Source: Anodontia alba (taxonomy: Eukaryota > Mollusca > Bivalvia > Lucinida > Lucinidae). From it: DNA of 64,000 nt. The notes beneath the pieces were generated by a model. That model worked only from the letters and a program-made list of their open reading frames with translations. It was not told the DNA's origin and searched no databases. The stretch is taken from positions 13,794,742-13,858,741 of the forward strand of contig OZ024828.1 of the NCBI GenBank assembly GCA_964016985.1, written 5' to 3'. Position numbers and translations under genes: made by a program. Below are positions 21,470 to 34,000 of the stretch, piece by piece (positions within the stretch are counted from its first letter, which is position 1; each line of letters starts with the position of its first letter).

Positions 21470-21692
21470 ACAGTAAATGTCCTAAAATTTCGAACACTTT
21501 ATTCCATACTATTTGTCCTAAATTTTGATTTTTATGCGCCGGTTGCTTAAAATACTTCGTGGAATGGCAAACAGTGTAGACCCTGATCAGACTGCTCCTT
21601 CAGGAGCAGTCTGATCTGGGTCTGCACTGTTTGCATATGTCATTTTGCCAGACACTTGGGTGTTCAAAATTTTAGGACATTAACTGTAATCT
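21470..21692. mobile_element. Palindromic MITE with AAACAGTG core, 5' of TIMP
   Basis: TACAGTAAATGTCCTAAAAT at the left and TTTTAGGACATTAACTGTAA at the right are inverted ends. The core GGCAAACAGTGTAGACCCTG pairs with its complement around TGCTCCTTCAGGAGCA (about 21586-21601). It ends about 115 bp before the TIMP start codon. Confidence 0.75.
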
Positions 21693-21806
21693 CTATTCTT
21701 TGTATTATCAGGTAAAACAAGACAGAAGCTGGAAATCTACATCAACATTGACCAGGTTTAGAAAGAGAAAGACTTTCAATTTTTCAACATTGGAACTGAC
21801 CAAGAA

Positions 21807-21924
21807 ATGATGATGTTGCGGAACTTAATACAAGTGATTATCGTGGTAGCTGCTGTTGGCAACAGTGAGAGTTGTTCATGTCACAGGGTTCACAAACAGG
21901 AATATTTCTGCAAAGCTGACTTTG
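21807..21924 (+). CDS. TIMP: TIMP exon 1: signal peptide and reactive N-terminus
   Basis: Encodes MMMLRNLIQVIIVVAAVGNS, then ES, then CSCHRVHKQEYFCKADF. The exon ends with one base of the next codon, before the donor GTAGGC (21925). Ser at mature position 2 is the residue that enters the S1' pocket in known TIMP complexes. Confidence 0.92.
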
Positions 21925-24900
21925 GTAGGCAGTTGATCACCTGTATCATAGCTCCAGATAATAATACCTGATTTTCAGCTGAAAAATGTTGTTATTTTGC
22001 TCATTTCTCCACGAAAGCATACCAGTTAGTAGCTCCTTACTGAGGCACTTCTAATGAGTACCCACAGCATATGTTTTTGTGGAATTATGTGGATACTGGA
22101 GCTATGCTGTATTATGTTTTGCTAACAATGAATGGATCCTAAATGCACATCCCTGTTTGATGCTTACCGTGTTAACCGTATGTATTCGGACAGACAGGAC
22201 TGAGCAAACAGGGTCTGCACTGTTTGTCACTCATCCAGCATTTTTAGACACAACATCGGGTAGTAGATTGTATTTGTTCAAATTTTAGAACAAGTACATG
22301 TATGGTAAGGAGTTGCAGTGTCCGAATACCAGGTAAATAAGGTTTTCATGAATATATTTTTTATTTCTGCAAATCAGCCAAGATTTAAACATCAAGAAAA
22401 CACACCTATATAATTCTGACTCCCTTAAACCCCACTTTTATATAGTAAAACTGGGGTTTACAGGGGTATACATTGAGGTGGTTCTTACGAGTGCCCACAG
22501 TCTATGTTTTGAGCAGAAATATGAAAAATATCTGAATTTTATCTGAAAATTTTCATTTCTTAGTAGTAAAATTTTCAGTATATTTGAATAGGCTTGTTTT
22601 CGTAATGTTCAATTTTGAGCTGAAGAGTCCAACAGTGATTTGTTATCCAGTTATGGCAAATGTATTCCTGATGCCTATTTTTCAATCCTAGTGCCATTAT
22701 TACCCCTTTTTCTTTCTTTCTTGTTGAAACCATGGTCTTCTCATTTACCACCTATTCCTTTACTCACTACTGCTCTCCTTAAGCACCATCCGTCAATAAA
22801 ATGCGTTAACCCTTGTCCTGTTGAATATATTAAGATGCCACACTCACTTCTAATTTTCAGCCAATCAGAGTACTTTATCCGTATTGTTGCTATAAATTTA
22901 CATACTTGATGGCAAACAGTGCAAATCCAGATCAGTTGGCTTCTTCAGAAGCCAACTGATCTGGATCTACTCTGTTTGCAAAGCAGGATATATTGGGATT
23001 CAGCAGGACAAGGGTTAATTGCAAAAGGATGCGATATAGTTTCTTTTGAACCACAACCTTCACTGAAACAGTGATGTATTTAATCAGAGATTTGTAATCT
23101 CTCCAAGAACTGGAGTTTTACAAGTCAGTCATCACAAAAACAGCAAAATCTGACCACCCTTGCATCGGAAGAAAAATGATTTTTGTTCTGTATTCCCTTG
23201 ATGGACTATAATTCCAGTCTGATTATATGGGAGATTAAATAAGAGGTTGAATTACATAGCCCAATTTTGGATATTGGCAATCATGCCAAAATGTCAGCCT
23301 AATATTTCAACCAACACCCATCTTCAACACTACTTAAACTGACTCTCTGCAACTACCTCTGGAAGATCTTACGTTTTTCTTTTCACAACATGGTGTTGCA
23401 TGTATGGAGATAAGCAGCCATGAGAATGGACATTTGTCTTTCTCTATGATAACACTGATGGAGTTTAAGATAAGATGATTTCTTCAACTAAAAACTATTG
23501 ATATTTTTGAATTTCACCACAAAAACATGTTGTTGGTACTCATTAGAAGTGCCTAATTGAGGAGATTCTAATGAGTACCCATACTTTATCTGCGGACATG
23601 TTCATTTGTCAGAATGAAAAAAAAAGCGTGGGGTGGGGAATTAAGCTCTTGAAAAAAATAGTGAGCTTCTTATTTTTACATTGAAACAAATAAGGAAATT
23701 TTCTGATTTTTTTTTTTTAGTGAGACTTCTGTATTTACCCTAAGTATTCAGACACCTCAACTCCTTACCTTAGTTGTTCTAAAAATTTGAACAAGTACAA
23801 TTTACTACTCAATGTTGTGGCTAAAAATTGCTGGATGAGGGCAAATCGAGGGTTGAGCGCAAGACTAGCGTAAGTCAGATGGTTGTTTTTCCCCAAACCT
23901 AATCTCCTCACCATGAAGGCGTTATGAAGATTACAACATTTCTGTAAACAATGAAAATTTAGGTGCCATTGCTTGTATGAGCAATGGCACCTAAATTTGC
24001 ATTGTTTACAAAGGGGTCCAAGTTGCCCCTAAACAAGGGTTTCAAAAATATGTTTGAGTTACCATAGTCTTGCGCTCAACCCTCGAAATAGTGTAGATTC
24101 TGATGAGACACAGACTGGCACAGTGGCTCAGTGGTAGAGCATACGCTTTGTGATCAGGAGGTTGCAGGTTCGATCCCCGGCCGGGTCATACCAAAGACTT
24201 TAAAAATGGTACTAGCTGCTCTTTCGCTTGGCGCTCAGCATTAAGTAGAGCTAGAACGAGTCAGCTCAGTGTCAGTATAATGTGACTGTGTGGAATATCA
24301 TGTCAAAGTGTCTGGGGCATATTTCAGTGAAGCAGCACTCTAAACGTGAGCACTGAGCTCCCTGCCACATCCAGACACCGTCGCGATATGACTGAAAGAT
24401 TGTTGAAAGCGACATTTAGCCCAAATCAAACAAACAAAACTGATTAGACACTGCATTTCTGCAGCGTGTCATCTGGGTCTACACTGTTTGCTCAGGCCTG
24501 TTTGTCTGAATATGTATGATAAATACGGTACATTTTTTGAGGCCAATTTAGTCTCACTAAACAATCTAGTGACTTAACTTGTCAGTATAGGTTCATGGAA
24601 AAATAAGAAAATATTTATCTGGGCACCCCCTCTCATCTAGAGCTCTGAATTACTGTGTGTGAGTTATTTAAGTCATGGAGAATAAAAAATATCAATATTT
24701 TTACCCCCAAATGGCAATTGATCCAGACAGACTTCCTAGACAATTTCTATAGTATAAATCATTTCTCTCTAGTAGAGAAAATCAGTTTCCAAAAGAAATA
24801 ACATAGCTACAGATAAGAGGGGGTAGCCACATGATATTTTTTTTATTTCTGAATGAAAACATATGTTGTGGGTACTCATTAGAAGTGCCTCGGCCACAAC

Positions 24901-27900
24901 ATATGTTTTCGTTCAGAAATAAGAAAGATATCAGCATTTTTGGATAAAAAAAGCGCCTTATCTGTTGCTATGTAATTAGACATATCTCTAGATAAGAGGG
25001 GTATCCCATTAAATATTTTTCTTATTACTCCACAAAAACAAACATTGTGATACTCATTAGAAACACCTCACTGAGGCACTTCTAATGAGTACCCACAACA
25101 TATGTTCATGAAGAAAGAAAAAAAAAAAATAGCAATATTTTTTTTTTTTTTTTTTTGGATAAGCTGTTTATCAAGTCACTGAATACTATTTGGTGTACAG
25201 CAACAGATTTCATTGTATTGCAGTACTGCAGGTCCACGTGAGAGATGAAGAAATTATTTACAAAAAGACAGAAGTGATTAAAACAGACCCCATCTCAGGA
25301 AAAAATCTAACGGAGATTCTGCGGCATCCTGTATCTCGTAATTACAACATGAGGATCAGAAAAGTATTCAAGATAAAGGTGGGTGAAAACCAGACGATAA
25401 AAAAACTCTACATACAATAATCTCATTATTCTTTAACAAGAGCGACTAGACAACATTAATTTAAAAATAATTATGCCTGTTTGCCTGTATGCAAAAATTG
25501 GTTTGAAAAGTCTGCAAGAATATTCAGCAGACGACATAAACAGATGACATTTTCAGATGCAGTTTTTCTTGGCGCTTTAAGGGTTAAAACATTCTTTGTT
25601 TGCTGCGCTCCTACCCATCAATTTCAGTTAGGTTATTTTTTTTTTTTTTTTTTTTTGATTCAGATATTTTACTGTAGACAATATATGGTCCAAAATGCTG
25701 TCCACAAAGTTATAATATTTCAAAACATTGTCTGCAACTGAAAATAAAGTTTATATCATCATCATATCATAATCAGATTTTTGATTAATGTGCAGGGACA
25801 GGGGCAACATCCACATCAGTGGGCCCCCTTCCAGATAGCTGGCTTGCTGCATGCCTGGCAGATCTCACACCAGATCTCCAGGTATGTCTATCATGAGGGC
25901 TGATAGCAAGAGTTTCCACTCTATGCAATCCCTCTCTGTCAGCTGCTTCTATGTCATCTTGGGCCTCCCAGGCCCACGCTTTCCCTCAACCTGAATGTGA
26001 AAGGCTGTCTTTACTGCACCACTGGAGCGTTCCACATGTCCATACCAGCAGAGCCTTCTCTCTTTCAGAATGAGGTCCAGATCCTCAATGCCAAGCTGCC
26101 CATGTTAGCTCACTGGACCTGGTGGTGACAATGTCTTGTGGCCTGATATTGCAGATCTGTCTGATCAATGCCCTGTCATTTCGCTGCAGACGCTGAAGGT
26201 TTGGCTTTGTCAATGGCTAAGTCTCACTGGCGTGGAGCATTGCACTCTGCACACAAGAGCTGTACACATGGCCATGTGTCTTGAAAGAGAGGTGGCATGT
26301 AGAGAGAACTGGTAGCAGATCCTTGAACTTCTTCCAGGCAGTTTTCACATGTATTGTGGTTGAAAGTTCACAGCCACCTGCTGCTGAGAACATGTCTCTT
26401 AGGTAGCAAAATGAAGTTACCACCTCCAGCTTGTCAGGTCCGACCTGGACTTCCTTCTTAGGTCTGCGGTCCAAAGGGCGTGCAGTTCCCTGGCACCATG
26501 TACATCTGTAGACAGGGTCCTTTGTCAAGTGCTTGAGCCCACTGCATTTCTTGTGCACCCAGTGCTTGATAAGAAGATTGTAGTAAGGCTTTTTAAGGAA
26601 ATAAAATTCTCCAGAATTGCCAAAAAAATTTGGGTAGGGCCAAATTGTAGGAGCACAGCAAACCAACAATTTTTTAAGGTTGGCCTTAGTTTGTAATTTT
26701 TGTTCTTTTATGAGTTCTTTGTTTGGAATTTCCAAACAAGCAGAGTTGCTAGTTAACCCTTGTCCTGCTGAATAAATTAAGATGCCACACCCACTTCTAA
26801 TTTTTAGCCAATCAGAACACTTGATCCTGATTTTTGCTATAAATTCACAAACTTAATGGCAAACAGTGCAGATCCAGATCAGTTGGCTTCTTCAGAAGCC
26901 AACTGATCTGGATGTACACTGTTTGCAAAGGCAGGGTATATCCAGGTTCAGCAGGACAAGGGTTAAGCTCAGTGATAGAGCATCAGCTTTGTTACTGGGA
27001 GGTTGTTGGTTTGATCCCCAGCCAAGTCATATCAAAGACATTAAAAATGGTATTAGCTGCTTTTTCGATTAGCTCTCAGCATTAAGAAAGTAGAGTTAGG
27101 AATCAGAACTGGTTTAATAAGCCTTGTGTCAGTATAATGTGACCGGGTGGATTATCATGTCATGTGTCTAGGGTGTGATATTTTAGCTAACAGCACTCTA
27201 AAAGTGAGCAATGAGCAATGAGCTCTCTGCCACATCCAAAAATCGTCCCAGTAAGACGGAAAGACTTTTGAAAGTGACATTAAACCTGAATGAAACAAAC
27301 AAGGACATCCTTTATAGAGGGTCTGGATTGGGGGTACTGAAAATCACTAATCATAAAATTTTTAGTTTTTTAATCAGTAATCGATAACGCTATTTTCACA
27401 AAAGTAAGTACTGGGTATATTTTGGATTTTTTAGGCTCAATCATTTAATTTTAATTTTATTTCACTACAGCTGGTGTTACCGTAATAACCCTAAATATTG
27501 GGACAGACAGGCCTAAGCAAACAGTGCAGACCACGATCAGTTGCCACAGAATGCAGCAGCTGATCAGGGTCTACACTATTTGCCACTTATCCAGGACTAT
27601 TTTAGACACATCAATAGGTAGTAAAATAAACTTTTTCAAATTTTAGGACAAGTATGGTAACAAGTTAAGGTGTCCAAACGCTTAGTGTAAATATGGTAAG
27701 TTCCATGCACATGGTGGCTGTAAAAATCACCCTTTACTTCATCATAGTGATAATAGAAGGGACTTGTTAACCCTTGACCTGCTGAATAAATTAAGATGCC
27801 ATGCCCATTTCTAATTTTCAGCCAATCAGATTACTTGATTCTGGATTTTAATACAAATTCACATACTTAATGACAAACAGTGCAGATCCAGATCAGTTGG

Positions 27901-30900
27901 CTTCTTCAGAAGCCAACTGATCTGGATCTACACTGTTTACAAAGGCAGGGTACATCTGGGTTCAGCAGGACAAGGGTTAAATTAAGGAGGAGTATTTGAT
28001 GATAATTCTGGGATAATTTTCTCCTGTTCTCCATAAAAATGTATGCTGTGGGTACTCATTAGAAATGGCTCAGCGAGGCACCTCTAATGAGTACCCACAT
28101 CATATATTTCAAAAACTGAAAAAAAAAAATATCTTAGAATTATGACCAAATACTCCTCTTTAAGCCTTGTCCTGCTGAACCCGGATATACCCTGCCTTTA
28201 CAGTGTAGATCCAGATTAGCTGGCTTCTGAAGAAGCCAACTGATCTGGATCAGTCAGTCAGATCAGATTTTTAATGCTACCAGGCAAGTGAGTCACATAG
28301 AGGCAGCGCCGGAAAATCTGGATTAGTTTTACTGGACTCCTGGTTTAGCTTAAAATGGACCTAGTTACAATTTCTAACTAGGTTACCTCGCCCAGACACA
28401 GTGCATGTAAATAGTCATCCAGTCTGTAAGTTACAGAATTTAGAATGTTAGCCTAAAGAGTTCTTGATCTGGATCTGCACTATTTGCAATTAAGTATGTG
28501 AATTTATAGCAACAATCCAGATCAAGCATTCTGACTGGCTGAAAATTAGAAGTGGGCATGGCATCTTATTTATTCAGCAGGACAAGAGTTAACAAGTCCC
28601 TTGATGAATGATTAGCTGTTTGTTTGTTTTTTTTTGTTAGAAGAATAAGCTAGGTCTGACAAGAAACAGTACAGTTGCAACAATGCAAACTCCATATTAT
28701 GATGCCACATGTGGTGTTAAACTCCAAACTAGAAGGAAATACATCACTGCAGGTGAGTCTATACATAACCCTTATCCTATGGAAGGTGTCTAATAGTGGG
28801 CACTAGCACTTACTATCTCTCATTGCAACATACATCATATTACATTCCCTTAGAGTTCCATCTCTCATAGATGCATCATGTTATGTTCCCTTGGAGTAAC
28901 TGAAAGCTGAACCCTGTTTACTGGTGTGTAATGATGCAGGTGTAAGCTTGTCATTTGATTGGCTGATAATCATTTGTCTCACATGATATGGCTAAAATAA
29001 TGTAACATAAGTATTTCATATGGAAAAGTTTATGGTGGATTTTCTATCAATTCAAAATGGCAGCAGCCAGTGAAACTGCTATTTAGTACTGATTTTTATA
29101 GTAATTTTAGTAGTTTAGTTTTTGGACTTAACTAACTACACATAGTGTAAATTATGGCAATAATATCTGAGCACAGAACAAATAAAATAAAATAATAATA
29201 AAAATAAAATGGCAAAAAAAAGTTTTGAGTCGGCACATCGGTCGGGACAGGTGAGAAAAATTTAATTTTATTTTAGGCCCAAACCAGAAGTTTGGTCGTA
29301 GGATACAGCAGTATGCCAAAATATCTTGCATATAAAAATCCATGATCTAATGCACCTTTTATTTCCATCTTTCATAGCAGGATAAGAGTTAAGAAACAGA
29401 TCAGCTCTAGCAGTGAAATGTTGAATAATAAATAAGACTTTGGAGGTCAGTTTGTAAAGCAGATCAAATCATAAGGGCTGACCCTAACACATGCATTTAC
29501 CTGTTTATATAATGTTTCTGATATAAGGAAACTGATGCACACTATTACATCAAGGAAACAATCAATGACATTAAATGTCATAAAAAGATAGCTCCTTACA
29601 TTAACCCTTAAAGCGCCAAGCAAAATTTGTAGCAGACGGAATTTTAAAAAAATAAATACATTTTTCAATGAAAATGAATCTTGACATTTCATGTGAATTG
29701 TCTGCTTGGCAGACAATTCACATGATATGTCAAGACTTATTTTTGCTGAAAAATAAAAAATATATATTTCAAATGTTGTCTGCTGCAGCTGTGATTGGCG
29801 CTTTAAGGGTTAAGTTCTTCCGCCCAATGACTTTGTTGCAGAATAAAACACAGGTCTTTATCATTGCCTATATTATTAGGCATGCTATGTCAGAATGGGA
29901 TAAAAAATGGGCCACAGAAAGGGAAAATAGGTCTTGAAGCATATGCAATCAACAAGGTCCTAGATCAGTCTGTACATCCATATGTCTAACCCATTTCAGT
30001 TGGGAAACCACAAAAAGATAATTGGCAAACACTGTGCAGACCCAGATCTGATGCTGCAGAATGCAGAATGTGGCATCTGTTTAGGGTCTACACTGTTTGC
30101 ATTAAATACCAGAATTCTATAAAACATAGTAGTAATAAAAATTAACCAGACACCCTGCTATTGAAAAAAGACTGATACAAAGAGTTATGGTAGTAGAGTC
30201 CACTCGACGTAAATGGGCTAATCAGGCCCTAACTTTGACCTGCTCCAGTCTCCAGTGACAAACAGTTTTTCTTATAATCCTGTTTAATAATCCACTAAAA
30301 TAGGACCAAAATAATATCATGACTTAAAGGCTGCTCACTAGTGTACTAGTGACCAGCCTCTATGGTCTATACCTTCTTCTATACACTTTTGCCATCTTCG
30401 TACGAGCATTGGTTGTCCCTCTGCTAACCATGAAGTAAACCTACTGCTGAAGTACCAATTTACAGCTGACTGGTCTCATATTCGTTTCCACTGAGTCTTT
30501 ATTTCAGTTCTAGAAACAAATAAGTCGCAAGTGGCAAGGTCTGGGCTGTACAGAGGATGGGACAACAACTGCCACTTGAAGGAGTTGACAAGTTCTACTG
30601 TAGATGAGGCAGTATGAGAGAGGGCATTGTCATGTAAAAGAAGAACATTTTCCTAGGCTAGCCTGAGATGCAACCATCACGAAAACATACCTATATAATT
30701 TTGACCCCCTTAAACCCCACTTTTATATAGTAAAACTGGGGTTTACAGGGGTATACATTATTTTTATTATTTCTGCTTAAAACATAGATTATGGGTACTT
30801 GTTAGAACTGCCTTCTCAGAGGCAGTTCTAATGAGTACCCAGAATCTATGTTTTGAGCAGAAATATGAAAAATATCAGAGTATTTTTATCTGAAAATTTT

Positions 30901-30972
30901 CAGTTTTTGGAGGTGAAATTTTCTCTATATTTGAATAGGTGTGTTTCCATAATGTTTTTCAGTTTTTCTTTT

Positions 30973-31003
<31 letters not shown>

Positions 31004-34000
31004 CAAATTTATTTCTGCTTAGTATCTCTAGCAGTCACAATTTGATCTTTTGGCATAAAATGAGCCAGTACTATTTCATGTGAATCCCAAAAAGCAATCT
31101 GCATAACCTAATGGCCAATGGAGACAGCTTAAACTGGGGAACAAGCTCGTTTCCACAGCTTTGACTTAGCTTTTGATTCAGGCTCAGCATAATGAATCCA
31201 CATTTCATCCCCAGTGGCAATACAGTTCAAAGACTTACTTTCATCACACTGGAAGACATCTCTTTGCATTATGCTACCCCAAACTGTGGATATTTTTAAT
31301 ATGGAATATGATTTTTAATATGGAATGTGTGAATTACATGAGGAGAAAATTTGCATGAAATGTCATAGCCTATTTTCTGATAAATAAAAGAAAAAAATCC
31401 AAAATGCTGTCTGCTGAAATTTTATCCAGCATGCTAAGCATTAAAGTGTTCAGCAAGCTGACATTCTAATTTTTTTATTATCATTTTAGTGAGAAACCTA
31501 GGACTTGGCATTTCATGTGTTAGAACTGCGCCTCTTTTTCCAATGCTGCCGGCCTTGGTGGCTCAATTGGATGCATGTCCGGCTAGTAATCAGGAGGTTG
31601 TAGGTTCAATCCCCACAGGGTCCAGAAACAGTCTTTCTTAGAGATTGATTACGAAATTCCCTTCCCCTGATTCAAAAAGGGCAATGTCAGTTTCTGGCAA
31701 AAAAATGTACACAAGTACTGGTTAACCACTCAGTGGACTAAACTTGCCCAGGAAAAGTGTGGTTAAGTAAACTGATAGCTCGACATGACCCTAATGGGTT
31801 TATTGGGCTATAAAACCTCAACTCAATGAAAATAAAGTCAAGGTTACCAAAATCTAATAAAACCAGCAATTGGTTAAAGAGATCGTGTGCACACAAACTT
31901 TTGACTGCATTAACAAGGCTCACTTTTTGAGCATTTATAATGTAGTGACCTTGAAAATAAGGTCAAGGTCATCAAAATCTAATCACTTCTTTCCCCCATC
32001 CTGATGATGTATCTGTGCTAGTTTGGTCAAATTCCAGCCATTGGTTAAAGAGATAATGTGCACACAAACTTTTTACTGTATTAACAAGGCTCACTTTTTT
32101 GAATATTTATAGTGTAGTGACCTTGAAAATAAGGTCAAGGTCACCAAAATCTAATCACTTCTTTGCCCCATTCTTATGATGTATCTGTGCTAGTTTGGTC
32201 TATTTCCAGCCATTGGTTAAACAGATATTGTGCACACAAACTTTTTACTTCATTAACAAGGCTCCTTTTTGAGTATTTATAATGTAGTGACCTTTAAAAT
32301 AAGGTCAAGGTCACCAAAAATCTAATCACTTCTTTCCCCCATACTGATGATGTATCCGTGCTAGTTTGGTTAAATTCCATCCATTAGTTAAAGAGATAAT
32401 GTGCACACAAACTTTTTACGGCATTAACAAAGCTTGCTTTTTTTAGTATTTATAGTGTAGTGACCTTGAAAATAAGGTCAAGGTCACCAAAATCTAATCA
32501 CTTCTTTGCCCTATCCTTATGATGTATCTGTGCTAGTTGGGTCAAATTCCAGCCATTGGTTAAAGAGATATTGTGCACAAACTTTTAACTTCATTAACAA
32601 GGATCCTTTAGGCTCCTTTTTGAGTATTTATAATGTAGTGACCTTGAAAATAAGGTCATCCTGATGATGTATCTGTGCTTGTTTAGTCAAATTCAAGCCA
32701 TTGGTTAAAGAGATAGTGTACACACAAACTTTTTTCTGCCTTTTTACTGCATTAAGAAAAAATTTTACAAAGGGTAATAACTCCAAGAGAACTGGCCCCT
32801 AGCCCTTACTTTCTCTTATGTAGGTACATCTTATTGACATCAATGTGTCTGCAGAAACTGATGAATATCCATTGCTATGTTTTCAAGATATTAGGAAAAA
32901 AAAAACCAGTGTCGCGGACGGACACATGGACGGACGGACAACGTGAAAACAGTATACCCCCCACAAACAAAGTTTGCGGGGGGTATAATCAATCAATTTC
33001 CAATGTTTATTTAATTGGACATCTCATAAGATTTACATCATTGGAGATTTTCGATTATAGCAATTGATGATCAACTGCCTATTTTAAGTTGAGAATTCTA
33101 TTTTAGGTATCCAATTTTCATATTACACTAAGTTTTTGTATCAAAGCATATTACTGATAAAATACTATTATGCTGTTTTAACCTTTACAGTTTTCTGGAC
33201 AATTTCAGCAGATGATAAACTAAATTTCCTTTAATGATTAGCACTCTGGGTAAAATTTTCAGCAGACAACATTTTGAAATATTTTTCTAATTTTTCCCAG
33301 AAAACAGGTTTTAGAAAATAGGCTTTGTTATTTTATGCAAATTGTCTCCAGAGGAGACAATTTGCATAAAATATCAAAGCCTATTTTCTGGGAATAAGAA
33401 AGAAACTATTTTGAAATGCCATATGCTGACAATTTTTGCCAGCAGGCTAAGCAACTCTTTCTTGTACTTGTCAGGGCATTTCTATCAGGACCAGCTGAGC
33501 TTAAATCTGTGTGGATGGGTCGAACCATGGAAAAACCTCTCCAAGGTACAGAAAAGAAACCTGCGTTCCCTGTACGAGACAAACTGTGATTGTAAGGTAA
33601 GAGAAATAAGGTTGTAAGCATCTGTTTTGAATTCAGGGTCATATTATTAGCAAGCAAATGACCCCTAATCTATATTTAGTAATTTTATTTATTTATTTTT
33701 TTTATTTTTTATTTTTTTTTTTTGAAAATATAACTTCAGAGGACCACATACATTTTTTCAGATTTTCTGCAGTTTTACACAAGAGAGATAACTCTTGTGA
33801 TTTCCTGTTTGCTTTCCTGTACACTTAGCCTCTTCTAAAAGGCAGTCCACTATAAAAGGAAACAATTTGCTCACAAGGCTGGGTGGCCTAATGGTTAGCA
33901 CACTTGACTGCCAAGCGGTGACAGACAGCAGCACCAAGTATGCATGGGTGATCCATGAAAGCAAGGCTGTATAAATACATGTACATAACAATCGCCACTC

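Larger units (their letters stand above)
23732..24532. mobile_element. MITE family C copy split by two later insertions
   Basis: Left part: TATTTACCCTAAGTATTCAG to GGATGAGGGCAAAT. Middle: AAATAGTGTAGATTCTGATG. Right part: CATCTGGGTCTACACTGTTT to TGTATGATAAATACGGTA. A fold-back MITE (23847-24085) and a SINE (24112-24439) interrupt it. Confidence 0.75.

Noticed and set aside
24112..24190. Possible tRNA gene (A and B boxes present)
   Set aside because: No acceptor stem, a long non-tRNA body and a 12-bp target duplication identify it as a SINE head. The same holds for 11277, 31546 and 33876.
25232..25378. Alternative TIMP exon 2 start at the CTGCAG acceptor (25231)
   Set aside because: Using it would shift the reading frame relative to exon 1, while the TTGCAG acceptor at 25223 restores the expected FCKADFV continuation.
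26579..26735. N-terminal part of the 172-codon minus-strand frame as LINE protein
   Set aside because: The peptide before HWVHKKCSG does not continue the LINE pattern; it appears to be chance read-through from adjacent repeat sequence.
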